NCBI GenBank assembly: GCA_021780625.1
Contig: JAJXYI010000588.1
Coordinates: forward strand, 1-18,508
Direction of reading: 5' to 3'
From: a bacterium
Lineage (GTDB): Bacteria; Verrucomicrobiota; Verrucomicrobiae; Opitutales; Opitutaceae
DNA length: 18,508 nucleotides
The notes under the pieces are model-generated. The model did not search any database. It was not told the origin of the DNA and worked only from the letters and a program-made list of their open reading frames with translations. Made by a program: the position numbers and the translations under genes. Of this stretch, positions 1-8,198 are shown in pieces (the first letter of the stretch is position 1; every line of letters begins with the position of its first letter).

Positions 1-204
1 AAGGCCCGGAAGATCAGCAAGCAAGTCGCCGGCGCCACACCCGATCTCAAGCACGCGGGCACCGGGCGGAATCATAAGCCTCAGATAGCGCGCCAACCAT
101 CGCCTGTAGGCCCTGGCAGCGGCGGTGGGTCCTGGCTCCTCATCGAAGAATCGCCGAATCCTATCCAGATGGGCCTCGGAGAGTTGGTTGAGGGGCTGAA
201 CCAT
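1..204 (-). CDS. Class I SAM-dependent methyltransferase, N-terminal part (runs off left edge)
   Basis: I found this by translating the reverse complement. The open frame begins at ATG 204-202 and is still open at base 1, giving the first 68 residues. Residues 50-65 carry the glycine-rich motif I of class I methyltransferases (RVLEIGCGAGDLLADL), preceded by a basic helix (ARAYRRWLARYLRLMIPPGA). That combination is usual in methyltransferases of polysaccharide clusters, which act on sugars or lipid-linked intermediates in the cytoplasm. The acceptor cannot be told from this fragment. The frame has a stop about 75 bases upstream of the ATG. In-frame GTG and TTG codons lie between, so the start is not certain, and no Shine-Dalgarno is visible. 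The gene is divergent from the glycan operon that starts at 364. Confidence 0.8.
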   Translation of the reverse strand, partial: MVQPLNQLSEAHLDRIRRFFDEEPGPTAAARAYRRWLARYLRLMIPPGARVLEIGCGAGDLLADLPGL

Positions 205-363
205 CGCCAAGACCGTAGGGAACGACACCCGCGATGCGACACCAAAGGTGCGGCATCAAGGCCTCCAAATCGCGTATCAGATCGGCGATCCTACGCCCCC
301 CGTTCTCGCATTGCCAAAAGCGTTCAACTTGCTCCGACTGCGTGCCTGTCCCCTCCTCGCCTA
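205..363. promoter_or_regulatory. Divergent intergenic region, probable promoters in both directions
   Basis: These 159 bases separate the leftward methyltransferase from the rightward operon and must hold the start signals for both unless transcription enters from outside. I see no convincing -35/-10 pair, no Shine-Dalgarno before the ATG at 364 and no clear operator palindrome. The call rests on gene layout only. The plus-strand frame of the 364 gene stays open through this region back to 169. However, its translation here is rich in Arg, Pro and Ser and unlike a protein, and it would overlap the methyltransferase. Confidence 0.4.
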
Positions 364-2049
364 ATGAAACAGCCCACCCGCGCGAAGACCGAAGGTCCCG
401 CGCAACGCGTCAGCACCGGAAGCATCCAGACGTTCGCGATTGCGGCACTCGTGCTGACGGCGACCGCGTTTCTAGCGCATTTTCTCCATTTTCGCCACTT
501 TGGGCTCTACGAAGACGATTACTGGTCGATCGCGAACACCTACAACTGCAGCTTCCATCAATTGGGGGTCATAGCCCACTATGATTTCCGTTACTGGCCC
601 ACTGGGCGTCCGCTCAATCACCTTCTGCCATCGGTGCTATCGGTCGTAGGCTACAGGCTGGGAGGGCTGCCGGCCATGTATCTGATCGCTGCAGCGTGGT
701 TGTCCCTGAACGGAATCCTCGTCTACGCGATCGCCCGCCGCTTCCTCAGCATGCGGTCCGCACTCGTCGCTGGCATCGCGTATCTGCTCTTTCCGGCCGA
801 CACGACCAAGGAACTCTTGATTCATGCCTCGCATATCCAGGGAGCCATGACGTTTCTGCTGCTCGGACTTCTGCTCTGGCTTTCCGGTGGCTGGAAACAA
901 GTGCTCTCCTACCCGGTGGCCGCCTTGAGTCTCCTGAGCTACGAAACGGCGTTCATAGGATTCTTGCTGGCACCCTTGCTCGTGCATGTGTCGAAACCCG
1001 AACGCCGCTGGCGGAGGTGGTTGGTTCACGGCATCACCTGCGGAGCCATCCTGTTCGCCATTGCCATCATTCGCGTCAAGACAGGCGACAGCCGCTCGGT
1101 CGCCGTGCTGGACGATCCACTGATGGACGCGTGGAGGTCCCTTAGCTCGATGGTTCTGGGGCCGCTCACCGATTTGTGGGCCTATGTGCATGCCGCTTAC
1201 ACGGGAATGGCGCATGTGTCGGGAGTGGCAGCCCTGTCATGGCTTGGAATCCTACTCCTGGTCATCGTGTACTGGCGTGCCGCCAGGCGAGCGAACGGCC
1301 CTGGAGAAACGACTGGAACCGCACTTGCGCCCTTGGCGGCCGCGTGCGCAATTACTTGGGCTGCCAGCTATGCACTGACGCTGGTCAACTACCCGCCGAC
1401 GCAAGTGATCGGACGGCTGACATCAACACACATCGCCGCCGGTTGGCCTGTCGCGCTTCTGTGCGGATGTGGATGCGAGGCCCTGATAAGGCGCCACCGA
1501 AAATTGACTGCCCTGTGGGTTGCCGCCCTTGCCGGTGCACTGATGCTCCTGCTGGCCTACACCCAGTACGTGCAACGGCAATACATGCATGCGTGGAGCC
1601 ACGAAAAGGCATTTTGGCGCCAGGTCCTGGCCCTCTGTCCCGATGTCGACGCACACACGAGCATCATCGTCACCGGCCTACCCTATATCCAGCAGCATCC
1701 CTATATCCTCGTGAACTCCTGGGCCGACTACCACGCCTGCGTTCACTTGTTCGGTCTGACCGCCGACAATAGCGGCCCGAAATTTGCGAACATTGGCGCA
1801 ATGGGCTCCCGGATCTCATTCAAACGAGAGGGAGCTCGCGTCTTGTGGAACCCGGAATTCTGGTCGAGTACGTTCCTGCCAATAAATCCAGCCGATTTGA
1901 TTCTGCTCAAGTCGGACGGAGGGCACCTTACCCGGGTTCGCTCTGCAACGACACCGGTCGGAGTCCTGGTCTCGACAAGGCCGATTCCACAGGGCAGTCC
2001 GCCAGCACACCCTGACACGTATCTCTACCGCCTGATCACCCAAGACTAA
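364..2049 (+). CDS. Polytopic membrane protein, GT-C glycosyltransferase-like
   Basis: A 561-residue integral membrane protein. Hydrophobic segments run from about residue 22 to 402 and are followed by a soluble C-terminal tail of about 155 residues, probably periplasmic. Just after the first helix is an acidic motif, YEDDYW (49-54). An acidic pair in the first outer loop is the expected catalytic site of GT-C enzymes, which move sugars from polyprenyl-phosphate carriers onto acceptors outside the inner membrane. The exact family is not recognised and a polymerase-like role is possible. I start it at ATG 364 because the open frame upstream is low-complexity and runs into the divergent gene. 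It is first in a compact operon, 7 bases before the next gene, which includes a GT2-GtrA fusion that could make and flip its donor. Confidence 0.75.
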   Translation: MKQPTRAKTEGPAQRVSTGSIQTFAIAALVLTATAFLAHFLHFRHFGLYEDDYWSIANTYNCSFHQLGVIAHYDFRYWPTGRPLNHLLPSVLSVVGYRLGGLPAMYLIAAAWLSLNGILVYAIARRFLSMRSALVAGIAYLLFPADTTKELLIHASHIQGAMTFLLLGLLLWLSGGWKQVLSYPVAALSLLSYETAFIGFLLAPLLVHVSKPERRWRRWLVHGITCGAILFAIAIIRVKTGDSRSVAVLDDPLMDAWRSLSSMVLGPLTDLWAYVHAAYTGMAHVSGVAALSWLGILLLVIVYWRAARRANGPGETTGTALAPLAAACAITWAASYALTLVNYPPTQVIGRLTSTHIAAGWPVALLCGCGCEALIRRHRKLTALWVAALAGALMLLLAYTQYVQRQYMHAWSHEKAFWRQVLALCPDVDAHTSIIVTGLPYIQQHPYILVNSWADYHACVHLFGLTADNSGPKFANIGAMGSRISFKREGARVLWNPEFWSSTFLPINPADLILLKSDGGHLTRVRSATTPVGVLVSTRPIPQGSPPAHPDTYLYRLITQD

Positions 2050-2056
2050 GTTCGCA

Positions 2057-2782
2057 ATGGCCGAGGCGTCTCCAAAGTCATTCGACTACAATGCCATTCC
2101 GGTCGGCTACTACGACATGGTGTTCTGTCGCAGGCGCGGCATCCAGAGCAAGTGGCACCATCTGAAATTCAAGCGGGTGGCTCGCGAGTTCGAGTCTGGG
2201 ATGCGCCACCTCGATATCGCGTGCGGCCCTGGAACCTTCATCTCGACGCTTTCCGAGGGTATCGAGAGCGTCGGGGTCGACATCGCCGAACAGCAACTTC
2301 AGTATGCGACTGAACACTACTCCGGCGCGCATCGTCATTTCCAACGAATGGAGCCGGGACGCCTGCCATTCCCCGACGGCAGCTTCGACATCGCTTCCTC
2401 GGTGGAGCTGATCGAACACATTCCCTCGGAGGAGGCGAAACGGCTACTGGAGGAGTGCCGCCGCGTCCTGAAGCCTTCCGGGAAGCTTGTGATCACCACG
2501 CCCAACTACCAAGGGCTGTGGCCTTGGATCGAACGACTTCTGAACCGGTTCTCGAGCGTTTCGTACGAGGATCAGCACATCACAAGATACCGACCAGGAA
2601 CCTTGCGTGCACTTCTGGCGGAAGCGGGCTTCAAGGAAGTCCAAGTTGAAACCTGTCTGTTTTCAGCGCCATTTGCCGCCGCCCTTGGCTGGTCGTTTTC
2701 AGATTTCATCGATCGTATTGAACCTGCAATCCTACCCCGACGATTTGGTCATCTGCTCATCGGCACCGCTCGCAACCCATGA
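2057..2782 (+). CDS. Class I SAM-dependent methyltransferase (methyltransferase type 11-like)
   Basis: A 241-residue soluble protein with the full class I methyltransferase order. Motif I is HLDIACGPGTF (51-61), the acidic end of strand 2 is VGVDIAEQ (72-79), the post-motif region is LPFPDGSFDIASSVELIEHI (103-122), and motif III is RVLKPSGKLVITTPN (136-150). It probably methylates a sugar residue or a polyprenyl-linked intermediate using S-adenosylmethionine, a common tailoring or chain-capping step in surface glycans. The substrate cannot be read from the sequence. It starts 7 bases after the preceding stop, and its own stop overlaps the next start by four bases (ATGA), so translation is probably coupled. 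No Shine-Dalgarno is seen. It is not closely similar to the partial methyltransferase at 1-204. Confidence 0.9.
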   Translation: MAEASPKSFDYNAIPVGYYDMVFCRRRGIQSKWHHLKFKRVAREFESGMRHLDIACGPGTFISTLSEGIESVGVDIAEQQLQYATEHYSGAHRHFQRMEPGRLPFPDGSFDIASSVELIEHIPSEEAKRLLEECRRVLKPSGKLVITTPNYQGLWPWIERLLNRFSSVSYEDQHITRYRPGTLRALLAEAGFKEVQVETCLFSAPFAAALGWSFSDFIDRIEPAILPRRFGHLLIGTARNP

Positions 2783-3897
2783 AGCCGCCCAGCCTCGCCA
2801 TAGTCGTTCCCACGTACAATGAACGGGAGAACATCCGCGAGCTGGTGCGCAGACTCGATCAGACGCTCGTCGGTACATCCTGGGAGGTCATCTTTGTTGA
2901 CGATGATTCCGCAGACGGCACGCGCGACGAAGTGTGGGAACTGTCGTTCGAAGACCCCCGCGTCCGATGCATCTGTCGCGTGGGCCGAAAGGGCCTTTCG
3001 TCGGCTTGCATCGAAGGCATGGCGAGCACCCAGGCGGAATATCTACTCGTGATGGACGCAGACCTGCAGCACGACGAGGCGATCATCCCGCAGATGCTGG
3101 CTGCCGTTCGGGATGAGGGCTATGACCTGGCAGTGGGGTCGCGTTATATCGAGGGCGGCGGCATTTCCAAGGAATGGAGCACTTCGCGCCGACTGATCAG
3201 CCGGCTTGCGACGGTCGCAGCCCAGAAAGTCACGCATCACTCGATTTCGGACCCCATGAGCGGATACTTTCTGCTCAAACGCTCCGTATTTTGGAGGGTG
3301 GTCCATCGCCTGTCCGGCCGAGGTTTCAAGATCCTTCTCGATATCATCGCCTCCTCGAAACAATCCCTCCGGATCAAAGAGGTCCCGTTCCAATTTCGCC
3401 TTCGTCGTGCGGGTGAAAGCAAACTGACGGGCAACGTCGCGGCCGACTACGTGCTGCTGCTGCTCGACAAGACCGTGGGCCGCCTGATCCCGATACGATT
3501 CATCATGTTCGTGCTTGCCGGGAGCGTAGGGGCGCTTCTTCACCTGGGAATCCTGGGTGGAATGCACAAAACACTGCACGAAGATTTTTGGCTGTCGCAG
3601 GCAGTTGCGACGCTAAGCGCGATGGTGCTCAACTTTGTACTCAACAACTATTTTACCTACCGCGATCGCCGACTCCAGGGGATTCAATTCATGGTGGGCC
3701 TGTTACTATTCATGGCCATCTGCTCGGTCGGTGCGCTGACCAACGTGCAGCTTGCACAATATCTGTATCGCCACGCTCTCCCCTGGTGGCTGGCCGGGTT
3801 GTTGGGAGCGGTGATCGGTTCCGTCTGGAATTATGGAGTCTCGACGCAAATGGTTTGGAGTCGCCACCAACGCGTTGCCACCAACCAAAGACAATAA
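2779..3897 (+). CDS. GT2 polyprenol-phosphate glycosyltransferase fused to a GtrA-like domain
   Basis: A two-domain protein of 372 residues. Residues 5-235 are a GT2 of the dolichol-phosphate mannosyltransferase (DPM1) type. They carry PTYNERENI (11-19), nucleotide-binding VDDDSADGT (40-48), the metal-binding DADLQHDE (93-100), SDPMSGYF (157-164) and the GESKL segment (212-216). Residues 240-362 form a four-helix GtrA-like domain with the family signatures NFVLNNYFTYRDR (285-297) and SVWNYGVSTQMVW (348-360). By family knowledge, the GT2 half moves a sugar from an NDP or GDP donor to a polyprenyl phosphate at the cytoplasmic face and the GtrA half helps flip it. Gtr systems often encode these as separate proteins (GtrB and GtrA); here they are joined. 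The start overlaps the upstream stop by four bases. The polytopic 364 gene product is the likely acceptor-side enzyme. Confidence 0.92.
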   Translation: MKPPSLAIVVPTYNERENIRELVRRLDQTLVGTSWEVIFVDDDSADGTRDEVWELSFEDPRVRCICRVGRKGLSSACIEGMASTQAEYLLVMDADLQHDEAIIPQMLAAVRDEGYDLAVGSRYIEGGGISKEWSTSRRLISRLATVAAQKVTHHSISDPMSGYFLLKRSVFWRVVHRLSGRGFKILLDIIASSKQSLRIKEVPFQFRLRRAGESKLTGNVAADYVLLLLDKTVGRLIPIRFIMFVLAGSVGALLHLGILGGMHKTLHEDFWLSQAVATLSAMVLNFVLNNYFTYRDRRLQGIQFMVGLLLFMAICSVGALTNVQLAQYLYRHALPWWLAGLLGAVIGSVWNYGVSTQMVWSRHQRVATNQRQ

Positions 3898-3997
3898 CCC
3901 GATATCGCCGACCAAGCAGGACTTGACGCACGTGAGGACCGAAAACTGATTATGCAGTTGGGGCGCCGCCCAACCACCTCGAGTCGCCCAATCCGCC
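3898..3997. other. 100-bp gap inside the operon with a small hairpin
   Basis: This is the longest gap in the glycan operon and separates the GtrA-fusion gene from the second GT2 gene. It holds a 6-bp inverted repeat, GTTGGG (3957-3962) with CCCAAC (3969-3974), around a GC-rich loop. No T-run follows, so it is not a clear terminator. I see no promoter consensus. It may be a processing site, a weak attenuator or a junction between two formerly separate modules. Confidence 0.35.
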
Positions 3998-5002
3998 ATG
4001 GACCAGCCCAGCCAATCATCCAATCTTCCGCGCGTAGCGGTCGTGCTCCCGTGTTATCGGGTCACGAAACACATTCTCGATGTGATCAGGACCATTCCGC
4101 CCCAAGTGGGAGGCATCTTCGTGGTGGATGATCATTGCCCCGAGGGCTCCGGGAACCTCGTACAGACCCAGGCGGCTGACCCGCGAGTCGTCGTGATACG
4201 CCACGAACAAAACCTGGGCGTCGGCGGTGCCGTGCTAACCGGGTATGCCGCCGCGGATCGGGCCGGATTCGACGTCTTCGTGAAAATGGACGGCGATGGA
4301 CAGATGGATCCGGCCTATCTGAATCGGCTCATCAACCCAATCCTCTCACGAAGCGCAGACTACACGAAGGGCAACCGTTTTTTCGATCTCGAGGCACTCC
4401 AAACGATGCCATCGGTACGACGGTTCGGGAATTTCGCGCTCACACTTTTCACGAAAGCAGCAAGCGGTTACTGGCACATTTCGGATCCGACAAATGGATA
4501 CACTGCCATTCATCGGCAGGCATACCGCCTCATCGCAACCGCCCCCCTGGCACACGGCTACTTCTTCGAGACAAGCATGCTCATCAATCTGAACATCGTG
4601 AGGGCGGTGGCAGTGGACATTCCCATCCCGGCGCGGTACCGCAACGAATCCTCGTCTCTACGGGTAGGGCGCGTCCTGGTGAGTTTCCCAATGCGGCTGA
4701 TTGCCGGACTGCTCCGGCGGATCATATGGAGATACTACATCTACGACGTGAATGCCGTGTCGATCCTGCTGCCCTTCTCGATCATTTTCATGGGAGGAGG
4801 CGCGGCGTTCGGTCTGGACCGTTGGATCATGGGAGCGATTGCGGGCATTCCGCAGACGCCGGGAACGGTGGCCATTGCCCTGCTGCCTATCATCGTCGGC
4901 TTTATGATGTTCCTGCAGGCACTGCTGATGGATTTCACGGACAGCGCCAAGATGCCCGTCTGCCGCCTGCTCGACGACACCCAGCCGGACACCGCCTCCT
5001 GA
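3998..5002 (+). CDS. GT2 glycosyltransferase with two C-terminal membrane helices
   Basis: A 334-residue membrane-anchored GT2. VVLPCY (15-20) begins the fold. VVDDHCPEG (42-50) supplies the nucleotide-binding aspartates, MDGDGQMDP (97-105) is the metal-binding DXD region, and SDPTNGYTAI (162-171) corresponds to the usual DP-SGY motif. Two hydrophobic segments (about 253-273 and 290-311) anchor the C-terminus, as in GtrB- and ArnC-like enzymes. It probably charges polyprenyl phosphate with a sugar from an activated nucleotide at the inner face of the membrane. It differs clearly from the 2779 gene product, which carries a GtrA domain instead. The next gene, a polytopic protein, starts one base after its stop, which suggests the two act together. 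The ATG at 3998 gives the full fold; no good Shine-Dalgarno precedes it. Confidence 0.9.
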   Translation: MDQPSQSSNLPRVAVVLPCYRVTKHILDVIRTIPPQVGGIFVVDDHCPEGSGNLVQTQAADPRVVVIRHEQNLGVGGAVLTGYAAADRAGFDVFVKMDGDGQMDPAYLNRLINPILSRSADYTKGNRFFDLEALQTMPSVRRFGNFALTLFTKAASGYWHISDPTNGYTAIHRQAYRLIATAPLAHGYFFETSMLINLNIVRAVAVDIPIPARYRNESSSLRVGRVLVSFPMRLIAGLLRRIIWRYYIYDVNAVSILLPFSIIFMGGGAAFGLDRWIMGAIAGIPQTPGTVAIALLPIIVGFMMFLQALLMDFTDSAKMPVCRLLDDTQPDTAS

Positions 5003-5003
5003 C

Positions 5004-6770
5004 ATGACCTTCATCGGCCTGCTCTCCGTTATTTCGGCATGCTTCGTGCCCGGGGCCATCGCGGTACTGATCCTGCCGCTGCGCCAGCGTCCATTTGCAT
5101 CGCTGCTGACCGTGCTCTTCTTCTCGCTCGTGTATACGCACCTGAAGGTCGTGCTGCTGACGGCGCTTCACCTGTACTGCACGACAACGGTCTACGCGCT
5201 GTTCGCCGCCGAGGCCGCTCTGCTAGGGTATTTACTGGTGAGGCGCGCCCCGAAGCCGGAGTTCGAAGAACGTGTGACACCGGACGGGCTGGTGTTCGCC
5301 CTGACCGCAGTGATCGTACTGGCGTGGATTTTCGCGACAGCAAACCTCGGCCGTAAGTCCCTGTTCCAAGGCTGGGCATTTTGGGATGCGATCGTGTCGT
5401 GGAACAGGTGGGCGTTGCTATGGGCAGGCGGAAAGTTCCCGTCGCAGACGAATGGCTACCCACAGATGATTCCATCGCTCTGGTCCTATTCCTACATTTT
5501 CGTGGGGACGCGGCAGATCGAGCTGTTCGCCAATCAGATCAACAATGCGTTTATCCTAGCCGTGCCGCTGATCGCGATGGACCTGGCTCTGCGGCGCAGG
5601 ATCGCCATGCTTGGGGGTTTGCTCGCTGGATTGTGGTTCTTCGCTTACAGCCCCCTTGCCATGTGGACGTTTCAAGGATCGGCCGACGGACCCCTGGCGG
5701 CGACCTGTCTGGCAGTCTTCTACGCCTGCCACCTTTTCTACAACGAGAAGAACAGCTCCGCAAAACAAGCCCAGTATTTCATCGCCGCAGGCCTCGCCGC
5801 GGTGGCCGCGATCGTAAAGCAGCAGGGCATGCTCTTCGCCCTCCTTGTGCCGCCACTGCTCGCACTTGATCTCCCAAAGGGGAAGCGCCTCCGGAGCCTG
5901 ATATGGGCATACGTCCTTGCTCTCGTGATCACGGGCCCATGGTACGGCTACTATCTCGCTCAGTTTGCGACTGGGGCCGAGCAGACGAACGTCGGGAAGC
6001 TCGACCACCTCACGTCGGTCCTCGCGAAAACCGACTCGGTCTGGAAGCGGGCCATGCGCGGAGTCGGCATGTGGTCCACGATGTTCGGGCCTCATGTGGT
6101 CACGCTGGTCTTCCCCGCCGTGGTGGCAGCAGGGCTGGCTCTCGCCAGGAAGTGGCGCGCGATGATCCTTATTTTCGTAATCGGCTATTTTTTCATCTGG
6201 TCGTATGCATTTTCGTACGACATCCGAAATTCGGTGATGGCAGCCGCGCTCGTGGCGTTTGTGTGCGGACTAGCGGCGGAAGGCATCGCGGGACTTGTGC
6301 CCCGACGAGAAAGCCGGCGCGAGCAGCGGAGTCGGTGGCTTTTCCGTTTCACCACGCGACAGGTGATTCTCGTGATGGCCGCGGGCTCGCTGATCTTTGC
6401 GGGCCTGGTCGGCTATGCGATACCAGACACCCGACTTACCGCGCTCCAACACGCGGCAAACACGGACAAGGGGCACCGAGATGTAAATCTACTGCTCTAC
6501 AAGGCAATGGACCTCGGCCTGATGAAGGGTTTCGTGAAGACCAATTACGAGGTGATGTGCTACGACCCGTACTTCAAGGACGTGCATATCATATTCACTT
6601 TCTTCCAAACCGAGGGCGAGGTGAAGAGCATCGTCGCCGATCGCCGCTTCAAGACCGTCGTCATTTGGAAGCGGGGCCAGTTTATGCCGAACACCGTACG
6701 CGACCTTCTAGGCGGAGGCTTCAAGCCAATGCTGGGCAATGAGGTTGTTGAGGTCTACTGCAGAGACTAA
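5004..6770 (+). CDS. Polytopic membrane protein, GT-C / GT39-like glycosyltransferase
   Basis: A 588-residue membrane protein with many hydrophobic segments from residue 1 to about 475 and a soluble tail of about 110 residues (YEVMCYDPYF and following), probably in the periplasm. A conserved-looking loop FWDAIVSWNRWA (126-137) places an aspartate where GT-C enzymes often have their acidic catalytic residue. By family knowledge such enzymes (for example ArnT and other GT39/GT83 relatives) transfer a sugar from a polyprenyl-phosphate carrier to a lipid, glycan or protein acceptor outside the membrane. It starts one base after the GT2 gene ending at 5002 and is followed after 33 bases by an SMR-like gene, giving the set GT2, GT-C and small flippase-like protein. 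It resembles the 364 product in layout but I see no obvious sequence match. A polymerase-like role cannot be excluded. Confidence 0.75.
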   Translation: MTFIGLLSVISACFVPGAIAVLILPLRQRPFASLLTVLFFSLVYTHLKVVLLTALHLYCTTTVYALFAAEAALLGYLLVRRAPKPEFEERVTPDGLVFALTAVIVLAWIFATANLGRKSLFQGWAFWDAIVSWNRWALLWAGGKFPSQTNGYPQMIPSLWSYSYIFVGTRQIELFANQINNAFILAVPLIAMDLALRRRIAMLGGLLAGLWFFAYSPLAMWTFQGSADGPLAATCLAVFYACHLFYNEKNSSAKQAQYFIAAGLAAVAAIVKQQGMLFALLVPPLLALDLPKGKRLRSLIWAYVLALVITGPWYGYYLAQFATGAEQTNVGKLDHLTSVLAKTDSVWKRAMRGVGMWSTMFGPHVVTLVFPAVVAAGLALARKWRAMILIFVIGYFFIWSYAFSYDIRNSVMAAALVAFVCGLAAEGIAGLVPRRESRREQRSRWLFRFTTRQVILVMAAGSLIFAGLVGYAIPDTRLTALQHAANTDKGHRDVNLLLYKAMDLGLMKGFVKTNYEVMCYDPYFKDVHIIFTFFQTEGEVKSIVADRRFKTVVIWKRGQFMPNTVRDLLGGGFKPMLGNEVVEVYCRD

Positions 6771-6803
6771 CGCGACCGCAAACATACCCAACCCGAGATT
6801 TCC

Positions 6804-7160
6804 ATGTTCTACTCCCTATTGGTCACGGCATACCTCCTGATAACGACCTGTGCGATCATCGTGTTCAAGCTCGGCGCCCGCGGCACCCACCTGAAGATCG
6901 CGGCCGGGGCGATCCAAGGCACAATGAATGGACATTTCGTCCTGGGGATCGCTCTGTACGTCGTCAGTTTCTGCCTTTGGCTGGCGGTACTCTCGATGCG
7001 ACCGATCAGCTACATCGTGCCGCTGACAACTGGCCTGTCTCAGATCCTGATTGTCGGGGCCGGCTGGTGGATACTCAGGGAGAAAGTCAGCCCGCTGAAC
7101 TTCGCAGGCATTGGGTTCATAATCGTGGGCGCGGTTCTGATCTCACTCGGCAGGCGATGA
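6804..7160 (+). CDS. Small four-helix SMR/EamA-like membrane protein, possible lipid-sugar flippase subunit
   Basis: A 118-residue protein with four predicted helices (about 3-22, 44-62, 69-90 and 97-115), the length and layout of small multidrug resistance proteins. The end, REKVSPLNFAGIGFIIVGAV (92-111), is typical of the SMR/EamA superfamily. The first helix has no glutamate, although drug-exporting SMR proteins need one there for proton coupling, so drug export is unlikely. In the context of a GT2 with membrane helices and a GT-C-like enzyme just upstream, an ArnE/ArnF-like role in flipping a polyprenyl-phosphate sugar is the better guess, but this is inference. Its stop overlaps the start of the next gene by four bases (ATGA). 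Confidence 0.8.
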   Translation: MFYSLLVTAYLLITTCAIIVFKLGARGTHLKIAAGAIQGTMNGHFVLGIALYVVSFCLWLAVLSMRPISYIVPLTTGLSQILIVGAGWWILREKVSPLNFAGIGFIIVGAVLISLGRR

Positions 7161-8173
7161 GTGCAGTCAACGTCATCGTTCCCTGCTACAACTCTGCGCC
7201 CTATCTTCCGAGATTTCTCGCAAGTCTCGAGGCCCAAGCGTTCCGAGACGTCGAGTATCTGTTCATCGACGACGGATCTCCCGACAATTCCGGAGAGGTG
7301 GTGGAGCGGCATGCGAGACAAAGCCGACTACGCATACGCGTTGTAAGGAAGGCCAATGGCGGAGTTGCCAGCGCCTGGAACCGCGGGGTCGAGGAATCGA
7401 CCAGCCCGTTGATCGCATTTGCCGATCCAGACGATGAGCTGTACCCGAATTATCTCTCCACGCTGGTCGAGACGCTTGAGTCAACCCGAGCCGACATCGC
7501 CGTCGCCCAATACGCGAGAAACTATGAATTTCGTCGACCGCTGCTCGACCGGCTCTTTCGCTTTCAGAACGACCTAGCCGGATACCGCGGCGGGGCGGCC
7601 ATCGAGGACCGGCCGGAGATCCTGACCAACGCGTTCATCGCGCCGTGGACGCGCCTCTACCGCAGGGAGGTATTCGCCAATCCGGGTGTACGAGCTCCAG
7701 AACCCTCGTTCCTCTATTGCGATCTCATGTTCTTCCTGCGGATTCACTGCCAGCCGAACCTGAGGGTCGCCTCGAGCGAGGAAGTCGTGTACAACTACCG
7801 TATCCGAAAGGGTTCATACACGACCACGCTGGATGAGCGCATCTTCGACGCAGACCGGATGTTCGCGGAGGCATTCGCATTCATCCGCAGCCTTGGCACC
7901 TACGAACTTTACGAGAAGGAGCTTGAGTTCTCCTATGTGCTTCACGCGGGGCTCGGGGTATTCATCAAGCTGTTGCGCGCAGACGGCGTGGACCACGGAA
8001 AGGGAGCACACCTGATTGCGGACAAACTGAAGGCACGCTTTCCACGCTGGAAGGCGAACCCTTACCTCCAGAACTCGCAGCCGCTCAAGCGCGCCGCCCT
8101 TCGCCTTGCGGGCAGTCCCCGTCTCATGAAGGCCGCGGCGCGCGCAGCAACCCTGTTTTCCGGCGCTGCCTGA
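7157..8173 (+). CDS. Family 2 glycosyltransferase (soluble, EpsJ/WcaA-like)
   Basis: A 338-residue GT2 without membrane helices. VNVIVPCYNSAPYL (4-17) is the typical opening strand, IDDGSPDNS (37-45) binds the nucleotide, NGGVASAWNRG (67-77) follows, and FADPDDE (88-94) holds the DXD motif. It should transfer one sugar from a nucleotide donor to a growing lipid-linked oligosaccharide in the cytoplasm. Linkage and sugar are unknown. The same frame is open upstream to 6977, but that part is a shadow of the SMR-like gene. ATG 7157 overlaps its stop by four bases and gives the normal GT2 N-terminus. It is the last gene before the composition change. Confidence 0.9.
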   Translation: MSAVNVIVPCYNSAPYLPRFLASLEAQAFRDVEYLFIDDGSPDNSGEVVERHARQSRLRIRVVRKANGGVASAWNRGVEESTSPLIAFADPDDELYPNYLSTLVETLESTRADIAVAQYARNYEFRRPLLDRLFRFQNDLAGYRGGAAIEDRPEILTNAFIAPWTRLYRREVFANPGVRAPEPSFLYCDLMFFLRIHCQPNLRVASSEEVVYNYRIRKGSYTTTLDERIFDADRMFAEAFAFIRSLGTYELYEKELEFSYVLHAGLGVFIKLLRADGVDHGKGAHLIADKLKARFPRWKANPYLQNSQPLKRAALRLAGSPRLMKAAARAATLFSGAA

Positions 8174-8198
8174 CCCAGGCTCCCTTCGGTTCCAGGCC

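Noticed and set aside
169..363. Longer N-terminus for the 364 gene
   Set aside because: The extra 65 residues are Arg/Pro/Ser-rich, and bases 169-204 overlap the divergent methyltransferase, whose motif I is clear.
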